This document shows, one piece after another, positions 8,083 through 15,641 of a stretch of DNA of 64,000 nt (position 1 is the first letter of the stretch; every line of letters begins with the position of its first letter). The notes beneath the pieces are model-generated. The model was not told the origin of the DNA. It did not search any database and was given only the letters and a program-made list of their open reading frames with translations. Both the position numbers and the translations under genes were made by a program. Location: the NCBI GenBank assembly GCA_017643925.1, contig JAEPML010000001.1, positions 688,974 through 752,973 on the forward strand, given 5' to 3'. Source of the DNA: Roseibium sp. (GTDB lineage: Bacteria > Pseudomonadota > Alphaproteobacteria > Rhizobiales > Stappiaceae).

Positions 8083-9390
8083 CTAGTAGCTTCGCCCGAC
8101 GCTGGTGTATTCAAACCCGCGGGAGCTCATGTAGTCCGCCTTGTAAATGTTGCGAAGGTCCACGATTTTGGGCGCCTTGAGCAGCGTTTTAACCCGGTCG
8201 AGGTCAAGGGCACGGAACTGGTCCCATTCCGTCACGATCACGGCGACGTCTGCATTTTCAATGGCATGATAGGGGCCGTCGCAGAAGAGAACATCCGACA
8301 TCATCCGGCTGGCTTCTTCCATGCCTGCAGGGTCATAGGCGCGTATCAGGGCTCCTGCTTCCTGCAGTTTCTGAACGATGTCGATGCTGGGCGCTTCCCG
8401 CATGTCGTCGGTATTCGGCTTGAACGCCAAGCCAAGCAGGGCGACAGTTTTGCCTTGAACGTCACCTCCCATAAAGTCGATGACTTTCTGGGCCATTTTC
8501 TTTTTCCGGTCAGAATTCACTTCGATGACGGAATCGACGATTTTCAGGTCTGATCCCGCGTCGGCCGCGATCTTGGAAAGAGCAAGTGTGTCCTTGGGAA
8601 AGCACGAGCCGCCATATCCTGGCCCCGCATGCAGGAACTTGGACCCGATCCGATTGTCCAGACCGATGCCGCGGGAGACTTCCTGAACGTTCGCTCCGAC
8701 CTTTTCGCACAGATCCGCGATTTCGTTGATGAAGGTGATCTTGACCGCCAGGAACGCGTTGGCAGCATATTTGATGAGTTCAGACGTACGTCGCTTCGTG
8801 ACGATGATCGGTGTTTCGTTGAGGTAAAGCGGACGATAAAGCTCCTGCATGACCTCGACGGCCTGATCGTTCTCCGTCCCGACCACAACACGGTCGGGGC
8901 GCTTGAAGTCGTTGATGGCGGCACCCTCGCGCAGGAATTCCGGATTGGAGACAACCGCCACGTCCGCGTCCGGTCTCGTCCGTTGAATAATGGCCTCGAC
9001 TTCGTCTCCGGTTCCAACCGGCACCGTGGATTTGGTCACAACAACGGTGAAACCGTCGACCAGTCCGGCTATTTCTTCGGCCGCGGCATAGACGTAGGAC
9101 AAATCAGCATGGCCGTCGCCCCGGCGTGTCGGGGTGCCAACGGCGATAAAAACTGCGTCTGCTTCCTTGATCGCCTGGGCAGGGTCCGTGGTGAAAAACA
9201 GCCTGTTTTCTTCCACATTCTTCGCAACAAGGTCCTGCAGACCGGGTTCGTAGATCGGGATCTGGCCGTTGTTGAGCGCGTCGATCTTCGAGGCATCCTT
9301 GTCGATACAGGTCACGATATGACCGAAATCGGCAAAACATGTTCCGGATACGAGACCAACATATCCGGTCCCAATCATTGCAACGCGCAT
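8083..9390 (-). CDS. UDP-glucose 6-dehydrogenase
   Basis: NAD-dependent oxidation of UDP-glucose to UDP-glucuronate, a precursor for acidic exopolysaccharides or lipid A and LPS decoration. 435 residues: N-terminal Rossmann domain (MRVAMIGTGYVGLVSGTCFA), EFLREG, the helical dimerisation region, catalytic cysteine in GGSCFPKDT, and a C-terminal UDP-binding domain (ALLGLAFKPNTDDMRE). This is the Ugd/RkpK/TuaD family; the particular symbol cannot be settled. With the neighbouring ExoY-like transferase it suggests a small polysaccharide locus. Confidence 0.96.
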   Translation of the reverse strand: MRVAMIGTGYVGLVSGTCFADFGHIVTCIDKDASKIDALNNGQIPIYEPGLQDLVAKNVEENRLFFTTDPAQAIKEADAVFIAVGTPTRRGDGHADLSYVYAAAEEIAGLVDGFTVVVTKSTVPVGTGDEVEAIIQRTRPDADVAVVSNPEFLREGAAINDFKRPDRVVVGTENDQAVEVMQELYRPLYLNETPIIVTKRRTSELIKYAANAFLAVKITFINEIADLCEKVGANVQEVSRGIGLDNRIGSKFLHAGPGYGGSCFPKDTLALSKIAADAGSDLKIVDSVIEVNSDRKKKMAQKVIDFMGGDVQGKTVALLGLAFKPNTDDMREAPSIDIVQKLQEAGALIRAYDPAGMEEASRMMSDVLFCDGPYHAIENADVAVIVTEWDQFRALDLDRVKTLLKAPKIVDLRNIYKADYMSSRGFEYTSVGRSY

Positions 9391-9581
9391 TTCAAATTTC
9401 CAGTTTCTCGGGTGTGCTTCTCAAGTGGACTGAGAGCAAAGACGTTTTCGTACCTAAGCAGCACAAGGCTGCACAGCCCCTACCACGACTGCGGAGCGCT
9501 TTGCTAGCCTCTTCAAGCCAGAACGGGCGCACAACGTCTCACGGTGGCCGAATTCAGCCTGCTAAACGAGAAACATGACAG

Positions 9582-10277
9582 TTATACGGTCAGATATTGT
9601 CGAACTTCGGTTTCCGAGAGTTCCGAACCCTTTCCGCCCAGCACCACTTCTCCCCGGTCCATGACCGCGTAATCATCGGCGAGGTCGCGTGCGAATTCGA
9701 AATACTGCTCCACCAGGACAATTGCCATCGTACCCTGGTCCCGAAGCCAGGAAATTGCGCGTCCGATATCCTTGATGATGGAAGGCTGGATGCCCTCGGT
9801 TGGCTCATCAAGCACGAGCAACCTGGGCCGTGTCACCAGAGCACGCGCAATTGCGAGCTGCTGTTGCTGGCCACCCGACAGGTCTCCCCCTCGGCGATTG
9901 AGCATGTCCTGCAGCACCGGAAACAACTCGAAAATTGTCTCGGGAATGTAGCGATCCTTGCGGCCGATGGGCGCATAACCGGTTTCCAGGTTCTCCTTGA
10001 CGGTCAGAAGCGAGAAGATTTCACGCCCCTGGGGAACGATCGCGATCCCCTTTTTTGCTCGGGCATGGGCCGGCAAGGATGAAATGTCTTCCCCTTCCCA
10101 AAGGATCCTTCCACCGCTGATGCCATGTTGTCCGGCCACCGCGCGCAAGGTCGAGGTCTTGCCAACGCCGTTTCGGCCCATGAGACAGGTGACCTTGCCG
10201 GTCTCGGCAGTCAGAGACACGCCTTTAAGCGCCTGTGCTGCGCCGTAATGTAGATCGATGTTCTCAACTTGCAGCAT
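9582..10277 (-). CDS. urtE: Urea ABC transporter ATP-binding protein UrtE
   Basis: 231-residue ABC ATPase of the HAAT (LivF-like) class. Walker A is GRNGVGKT (residues 34-41), the signature LSGGQQQQLAIARAL, and Walker B LLVLDEPTEGIQPS. The LDEPTEGIQPSII segment is characteristic of UrtE. It pairs with UrtD to power urea import. Last gene of the urtABCDE operon, 3 bases after urtD. Confidence 0.95.
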   Translation of the reverse strand: MLQVENIDLHYGAAQALKGVSLTAETGKVTCLMGRNGVGKTSTLRAVAGQHGISGGRILWEGEDISSLPAHARAKKGIAIVPQGREIFSLLTVKENLETGYAPIGRKDRYIPETIFELFPVLQDMLNRRGGDLSGGQQQQLAIARALVTRPRLLVLDEPTEGIQPSIIKDIGRAISWLRDQGTMAIVLVEQYFEFARDLADDYAVMDRGEVVLGGKGSELSETEVRQYLTV

Positions 10278-10280
10278 GGT

Positions 10281-11027
10281 TCAGCGCCCCAGATAGACTT
10301 CAACAACCCGCTCGTCGGCGGAGACATGATCCAGTGAACCTTCGGCCAGCACGGATCCTTCATGCAATACCGTCACCTTGACGCCGAGAGACCGGACAAA
10401 GACCATGTCGTGCTCCACCACAACCACGGAATGATCCTTGGCTATGTCCTTGAGCAGCTCTGCAGTCTCGGCCGTTTCGGCATCCGTCATGCCGGCGGCC
10501 GGTTCGTCGACGAGCAAAAGTTTCGGATCTTGAGCCAGGAGCATTCCAATCTCCAGCCACTGTTTCTGGCCATGGGAAAGGTTTGCCGCCAGTTCGTCCC
10601 GCTTTGCACCCAATCGGATGAGTTCAAGCAGTTCTTCGATGCGCTGTCTTTCGCTTTCCGTGATGCTGTGAAAGAGCGTGGCGAACGGACCGCGTGGCGC
10701 CTTCAGCGCAAGTTCCAGATTGTCCCAGACCGTATGGCTTTCGAAGACGGTTGGTTTCTGGAATTTTCGGCCGATCCCCAACTCCGCGATCGATGCCTCG
10801 TCTTCCCCGGTCAGGTCCACGGCACCGTTGAAAAAGACTTCGCCGCTGTCGGGCTGTGTCTTGCCGGTTATGACGTCCATCATGGTGGTCTTGCCGGCAC
10901 CGTTCGGTCCGATGATCGCCCGCATTTCTCCGGGCGCGATGGTCAGCGAGAGTTCATTGAGAGCCTTGAACCCGTCAAAGGAAACGGAGACGCCGTCGAG
11001 GTAAAGAAGACTTGTTGCTCTGGCCAT
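10281..11027 (-). CDS. urtD: Urea ABC transporter ATP-binding protein UrtD
   Basis: 248-residue LivG-like ATPase: Walker A GPNGAGKTT, signature LSHGQKQWLEIGMLLAQDP (the SHGQKQWLEIGM form is typical of UrtD), Walker B LLLVDEPAAGMTDAET and the switch histidine in VVVEHDMVFV. The frame is open to 11216, but that extension overlaps urtC and is Pro/Arg-rich noise; ATG at 11027 lies 4 bases after the urtC stop and starts MARATSLLYLDGVSVSF. Confidence 0.95.
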   Translation of the reverse strand: MARATSLLYLDGVSVSFDGFKALNELSLTIAPGEMRAIIGPNGAGKTTMMDVITGKTQPDSGEVFFNGAVDLTGEDEASIAELGIGRKFQKPTVFESHTVWDNLELALKAPRGPFATLFHSITESERQRIEELLELIRLGAKRDELAANLSHGQKQWLEIGMLLAQDPKLLLVDEPAAGMTDAETAETAELLKDIAKDHSVVVVEHDMVFVRSLGVKVTVLHEGSVLAEGSLDHVSADERVVEVYLGR

Positions 11028-11031
11028 GGTG

Positions 11032-12270
11032 CTACTCCGCAGGCTGGGGTTCTGCATTGCCCGGAACAGGCGCGGGTGGCTTGGGCGGGGTGATGTTTGC
11101 CCGTGCTGCGGGAGAGTGGGGCGGAGCCGATGGTGGGTCGTCCGAACCGGCCTCGTAATCCGCCGAGATTTTCCGTTGCCGCAGAGCCGTCCATCCCTGG
11201 CTGACGGTGCCGACAATGCCTTTGGGCAGGAACAGCGTTACCACAACAAACAGACCACCAAGGGCAAATAGCCAGATCTCCGGAAGTGCCGCGGTGAACC
11301 ACGTCTTGGCGAAGTTGACCAGAACCGCGCCGAGAACTGCACCGACAAGCGTGCCCCGTCCGCCCACTGCCACCCAGATGACAACCTCGATGGAGTTGGC
11401 AGGCGCAAATTCGCCCGGGTTGATGATGCCGACCTGAGGAACATAAAGCGCACCGGCGATGCCGGCCATCATGGCAGACAGGGTCCAGACGAAGAGCTTG
11501 TAGTGCTCGACACGGTAGCCCAGGAACCGGGTCCTGCTTTCCGCATCGCGCACGGCAACCAGCACCTTGCCGAGTTTTGAACGGGTGATGGCACGGCAGA
11601 TGAGAAAACACACGACCAGCGCAATGCCCGAGGCTGCAAACAGGCCCGCGCGGGTCGTGTCGGCCTGAATGTCAAAGCCGAGAAGGTCCTTGAAATCGGT
11701 CAGGCCGTTATTGCCTCCGAAACCCATGTCGTTCCGGAAAAAGGCCAGCAGCAGCGCATAGGTCAAAGCCTGGGTGATGATGGAAAGATAGACGCCGGTG
11801 ACCCTCGAGCGGAAAGCAAACCAGCCAAAAACGAAAGCCAGTATGCCGGGGACCAGCACCACCATGAGTGCCGCAAACCAGAACATGTCGAAGCCGTACC
11901 AGTACCAGGGCAGTTCCTGCCAGTTCAGGAACACCATGAAATCCGGCAGGATCGGGTCGCCATATACGCCGCGCGTGCCGATCTGGCGCATCAGATACAT
12001 GCCCATGGCATAGCCGCCGAGGGCGAAGAAAGCCGCGTGCCCGAGCGAGAGGATGCCGCAATAGCCCCAGACCAGATCCACCGCCAGTGCCAGCAAGGCA
12101 TAGGTCAGGTATTTGCCCATCAGCGTTACCGCATAGGTCGGGACGTGAAAGGGGGAGCTCTCGGGAACAAAAAGGTTTCCGGCAGGTACCAGGACAATCG
12201 CGGCGCCCAGGATCGCGATGAAGATCCCGGCACGGGCATCCATGGCGCGGAAAAGGAAAGAGGACATCAT
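11032..12270 (-). CDS. urtC: Urea ABC transporter permease UrtC
   Basis: 412-residue LivM-like permease with about ten membrane segments. Recognisable stretches are GYCGILSLGHAAFFALGGYAMG and SKLGKVLVAVRDAESRTRFLGY. The cytoplasmic C-terminus carries an unusual Pro/Ala-rich tail of about 45 residues after the family core. Start ATG at 12270 overlaps the urtB stop by four bases, implying translational coupling. Confidence 0.95.
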   Translation of the reverse strand: MMSSFLFRAMDARAGIFIAILGAAIVLVPAGNLFVPESSPFHVPTYAVTLMGKYLTYALLALAVDLVWGYCGILSLGHAAFFALGGYAMGMYLMRQIGTRGVYGDPILPDFMVFLNWQELPWYWYGFDMFWFAALMVVLVPGILAFVFGWFAFRSRVTGVYLSIITQALTYALLLAFFRNDMGFGGNNGLTDFKDLLGFDIQADTTRAGLFAASGIALVVCFLICRAITRSKLGKVLVAVRDAESRTRFLGYRVEHYKLFVWTLSAMMAGIAGALYVPQVGIINPGEFAPANSIEVVIWVAVGGRGTLVGAVLGAVLVNFAKTWFTAALPEIWLFALGGLFVVVTLFLPKGIVGTVSQGWTALRQRKISADYEAGSDDPPSAPPHSPAARANITPPKPPAPVPGNAEPQPAE

Positions 12271-13886
12271 GCTTCAACTGCCCGGCCCTTGAGGGCGAAC
12301 AGGCCCCGTGGACGCTTTTGAATAAAGAGAATGATGAAGACGAGAACAAAGATCTTGCCAAGAACGGCGCCGGCATAGGGCTCCAGGAACTTGTTGACGA
12401 TCCCGAGCGTCATGGCGCCGACAAGCGTCCCCCAAAGGTTCCCGACACCGCCGAAGACAACAACCATGAAGCTGTCGATGATGTAGCCCTGACCAAGGTT
12501 CGGTGAGACGTTGTCGATCTGCGACAGGGCCACGCCGGCAATTCCGGCGATCCCTGAGCCGAGGCCGAAGGTGAGCGCGTCAATCCAGGGTGTGCGAATG
12601 CCCATGGAGGCGGCCATTCTGCGGTTCTGTGTCACCGCGCGGGTGTAGAGACCGAAAGGCGTCTTCTTCAGCACCAGCATCAGGCCGGCAAAGACGAGCA
12701 GGGCGAAGACGATGATCCACATCCGGTTATAGGTGATCGTCATCTGTCCCAGCTCGAAGGCCCCGGACATCCAGTCCGGATTGCCGACTTCCCGGTTGGT
12801 CGGGCCGAAGATCGAACGCACGGCCTGTTGCAGGATCAGCGAGATGCCCCAAGTGGCCAGAAGCGTTTCAAGCGGACGCCCGTAAAGCCAGCGAATGACC
12901 CCGCGTTCGATCGCAACACCGACCAGGCCCGACATCAGGAAGGCGAGGGGGAGGGCAATAAGCAGCGAATAGTCAAACAGGCCGGGTGCTGTCGTGCGGA
13001 TCAATTCCTGCACCACAAAGGTGGTGTAGGCCCCGATCATGACCATCTCGCCATGGGCCATGTTGATGACGCCCATGACGCCAAAAGTAATTGCCAGGCC
13101 GATGGCGGCGAGCAAAAGGACAGAGCCGAGCGACAGCCCGTACCAGATATTCTGGGCAGCATTCCAGGCCGCGATGGATTTCTCGATCTTTGCAACGGCG
13201 AGGGAAGCTGCTTCCTTCACAACGCCCTCGGATGTGTTTTCGAGGTTGATCAGCAGCGACAGGGCATCGCGATTGCCCATGTCCGACAGCGTGTCGACGG
13301 CCTTGATCTTTTCCGCTTCGTCGAGATCGGAATTCAGAACAGCGGCGGCTCGGGCCTGTTCCATGACGGTTCTGACGCCGTCGTCGGTTTCTGCCTGCAG
13401 CGCGACGTCCAGCGCCTCGATGCTGGCTGGGTCCTGGGCCTTGAAGACGGCTTCGGCCGCACTCTTGCGCACGGCCGGGTCGGGAGCCATCAGTGTCAGG
13501 GATCCAAGCGCTGAACGGATGACCCGGCGCAGCTTGTTGTTGACCTTGACCTTCTTGACCTCCCGCTTGCCTGCCTCACCCGCGGCCTCAAGCGTCAGCG
13601 GATCGGTGAGCAAATAGGACTTGCCGGCCTTCTCGGTGATGAAAACGGTGCCGTCCGATTTCCGGAAAAAGAGTTTCCCCTCACCAAGCGCCTCAAGCGC
13701 AGGAGCCACAGCAGGATTGCCTGTGGCGACCAGCGCGCCGATCTGTTTTTCGGTCTCGGCATATTTGCCTTTTGCCAACTCGTTGATCAGGGGGCGCAAG
13801 GCTTCCGGATCGCTTTGTGCGAAGGCTGGCCCAGCCAGGCCGACAGCCACACACAGAAACACTAGGAACGTCTTCAAGAAGGACAT
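12267..13886 (-). CDS. urtB: Urea ABC transporter permease UrtB with N-terminal periplasmic domain
   Basis: 539 residues. A signal peptide (FLVFLCVAVGLAGPAFAQ) is followed by a roughly 220-residue periplasmic helical, HEAT-like region that is normal for UrtB and absent from amino-acid LivH permeases; then a LivH-like membrane domain with GVMGVINMAHGEMVMIGAY. Forms the membrane channel with UrtC. Separated from urtA by 170 bases containing a strong hairpin. Confidence 0.95.
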   Translation of the reverse strand: MSFLKTFLVFLCVAVGLAGPAFAQSDPEALRPLINELAKGKYAETEKQIGALVATGNPAVAPALEALGEGKLFFRKSDGTVFITEKAGKSYLLTDPLTLEAAGEAGKREVKKVKVNNKLRRVIRSALGSLTLMAPDPAVRKSAAEAVFKAQDPASIEALDVALQAETDDGVRTVMEQARAAAVLNSDLDEAEKIKAVDTLSDMGNRDALSLLINLENTSEGVVKEAASLAVAKIEKSIAAWNAAQNIWYGLSLGSVLLLAAIGLAITFGVMGVINMAHGEMVMIGAYTTFVVQELIRTTAPGLFDYSLLIALPLAFLMSGLVGVAIERGVIRWLYGRPLETLLATWGISLILQQAVRSIFGPTNREVGNPDWMSGAFELGQMTITYNRMWIIVFALLVFAGLMLVLKKTPFGLYTRAVTQNRRMAASMGIRTPWIDALTFGLGSGIAGIAGVALSQIDNVSPNLGQGYIIDSFMVVVFGGVGNLWGTLVGAMTLGIVNKFLEPYAGAVLGKIFVLVFIILFIQKRPRGLFALKGRAVEA

Positions 13887-14014
13887 CGGTCCACCGGGCT
13901 TGGGTCGTCAGGAACGGTTGCCGGATTGGTGCCGGCTGAATTCGGTGAGCGCTTTCAGGGTTCCCGGGATCTCGGCCATGGTTGCGCGCAGGGATCTCGT
14001 CTTGAAAGCGGTCA

Positions 14015-14040
14015 GGGGCGGGCCCGGTCGGGCCCGCCCC
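14015..14040 (-). promoter_or_regulatory. Intercistronic hairpin between urtA and urtB
   Basis: A perfect 26-base palindrome: 12-base arms GGGGCGGGCCCG and CGGGCCCGCCCC around a 2-base centre, starting 17 bases past the urtA stop. There is no T-run on the minus strand, so it is more likely an mRNA-stabilising or attenuating hairpin that keeps binding protein made in excess of the permeases than a full terminator. Confidence 0.6.
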
Positions 14041-14056
14041 ATTCGTCATAGAGGGC

Positions 14057-15340
14057 TTAGGAGCCTGAGCCGCCGCACTTGCCGGTTGCGGTGTTGAAGT
14101 TGCCGCAGGACATCGGAGCGCGCCAGTCGGAGATCAGGTCCTTGGAGCCGTCCAGGTAATCGGACCATGCATCGCCAACAACCAGACCGGACGTTTCCCA
14201 GACAGTTTCGAACTGACCGTCTTCCTGGATCTCGCCGATCAGGACCGGCTTGGTGATGTGGTGGTTCGGCATCATGGCGGAGTAACCACCGGTCAGGTTC
14301 GGAACGGATACGCCTACGATGGCGTCGATCACCGCGTCTGCATCAGTCGTGCCGGCCTTTTCGACAGCCTTGACCCACATGTTGAAGCCAATGAAGTGAG
14401 CTTCCATCGGGTCGTTGGTGACGCGTTCTTCGTCACCGATGAAGGCGTGCCATGCTTCGATGAACTCGGCATTGATGTCGGTGTCTGCAGACTGGAAGTA
14501 GTTCCAGGCGGCCAGGTGACCGACCAGCGGAGCCGTGTCGAGGCCGGCAAGCTCTTCTTCGCCAACCGAGAATGCGACGACCGGAATGTCTTCTGCCTTG
14601 ATGCCGGCGTTGCCGAGTTCCTTGTAGAACGGAACGTTTGCATCGCCGTTGATGGTGGAGACCACGGCGGTCTTCTTGCCGGCTGAACCGAATGCCTTGA
14701 TGTCGGACACGATCGTCTGCCAGTCGGAATGACCGAACGGCGTGTAGTTGATCATGATGTCTTCTTCAGCAACACCCTTGGACTTCAGGTAAGCTTCAAG
14801 GATCTTGTTGGTTGTGCGCGGGTAGACATAGTCGGTTCCGGCAAGGACCCAGCGCTCGACACCTTCTTCGTTCATCAGGTAGTCAACAGCCGGGATGGCC
14901 TGCTGGTTCGGTGCAGCGCCGGTGTAGAAAACGTTGCGCTGGGATTCTTCGCCTTCGTACTGGACCGGGTAGAACAGAAGCGAGTTGAGTTCTTCAAAGA
15001 CCGGCAGAACGGATTTACGAGAAACGGATGTCCATGCACCAAAGACGGCGTCAACTTCGTTTACTTCGATCAGCTCGCGTGCCTTTTCGGCAAACAGCGG
15101 CCAGTCGGAGGCCGGGTCGACGACAACGGCTTCGAGCTTCTTGCCGAGAAGTCCGCCCTTTTTGTTCTGCTCTTCGATGAGCATCAGCATGGCGTCTTTC
15201 AGAGTGGTCTCGGAAATCGCCATCGTGCCGGAAAGCGAGTGCAGAACACCAACCTTGATCGTTTCCTCAGCGGCTGCGCCACCGATCATGGTGGAAGCCA
15301 TCAGGCCTGCCAATGCGAATTTGGTAAAAGTCTTTTTCAT
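14057..15340 (-). CDS. urtA: Urea ABC transporter substrate-binding protein UrtA
   Basis: 427-residue periplasmic binding protein. Sec signal peptide at residues 1-24 (AGLMASTMIGGAAA, then EETIKVG), followed by the UrtA hallmark IKVGVLHSLSGTMAISE, NSLLFYPVQYEGEESQRNVFYTG (avoid confusion with amide-binding FmdD/AmiC) and a cysteine-containing C-terminus (CGNFNTATGKCGGSGS). It binds urea for the UrtBCDE channel. The N-terminal SGTMA and YPVQYEG segments favour urea over short-chain amides. The AGGGGAA ribosome site lies just before the ATG. Confidence 0.95.
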   Translation of the reverse strand: MKKTFTKFALAGLMASTMIGGAAAEETIKVGVLHSLSGTMAISETTLKDAMLMLIEEQNKKGGLLGKKLEAVVVDPASDWPLFAEKARELIEVNEVDAVFGAWTSVSRKSVLPVFEELNSLLFYPVQYEGEESQRNVFYTGAAPNQQAIPAVDYLMNEEGVERWVLAGTDYVYPRTTNKILEAYLKSKGVAEEDIMINYTPFGHSDWQTIVSDIKAFGSAGKKTAVVSTINGDANVPFYKELGNAGIKAEDIPVVAFSVGEEELAGLDTAPLVGHLAAWNYFQSADTDINAEFIEAWHAFIGDEERVTNDPMEAHFIGFNMWVKAVEKAGTTDADAVIDAIVGVSVPNLTGGYSAMMPNHHITKPVLIGEIQEDGQFETVWETSGLVVGDAWSDYLDGSKDLISDWRAPMSCGNFNTATGKCGGSGS

Positions 15341-15362
15341 CAGAGTTCCCCTTTGCGTGACG

Positions 15363-15384
15363 GCACCGGAATTTGCTCCGGTGC
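15363..15384 (-). promoter_or_regulatory. Hairpin in the urtA mRNA leader
   Basis: Inverted repeat GCACCGGA - ATTTGC - TCCGGTGC (8-base stem, 6-base loop) centred 33 bases before the urtA ATG and just upstream of its ribosome site. It could stabilise the transcript; no riboswitch architecture is evident. Confidence 0.4.
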
Positions 15385-15448
15385 AGGCGGCTGGAAGGAC
15401 TGCCGCTGTCGGGGATGGATCGTGCGATGGATCTTGCGCGCTGCAACA

Positions 15449-15464
15449 TACGTCAATTGACGTA
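15449..15464. promoter_or_regulatory. Perfect 16-bp palindrome, candidate operator of the urea two-component system
   Basis: TACGTCAATTGACGTA is identical to its reverse complement. It lies 109 bases upstream of the urtA start and 178 bases upstream of the divergent kinase gene. NarL/LuxR-type response regulators bind inverted repeats of this size, and the kinase operon encodes such a regulator at 19021-19935. The link between site and regulator is inference. Confidence 0.5.
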
Positions 15465-15641
15465 ATCGCCGGACGCAGCCCAAAAACGCGGCACGGCCAA
15501 ACGGCATGAAATGTGCTCAGCAGTGCTTCTTGAACGAATTTACGGGGCTGATCGGGCGATCTTTATGCATGTTTGCCGAAAAAATGGGCATGTGATGAAA
15601 AATGGGGCTGGTTCCATCCGCGTCAGGGGCAGTGTTTGTCC

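Larger units (their letters stand above)
15341..15641. other. Divergent regulatory region between urtA and the hybrid kinase
   Basis: A 301-base divergent promoter region. It holds a leader hairpin near urtA (15363-15384) and a perfect 16-bp palindrome (15449-15464). I did not find a convincing sigma-54 or NtrC site. The divergent arrangement suggests that one operator could serve both units. Confidence 0.5.
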
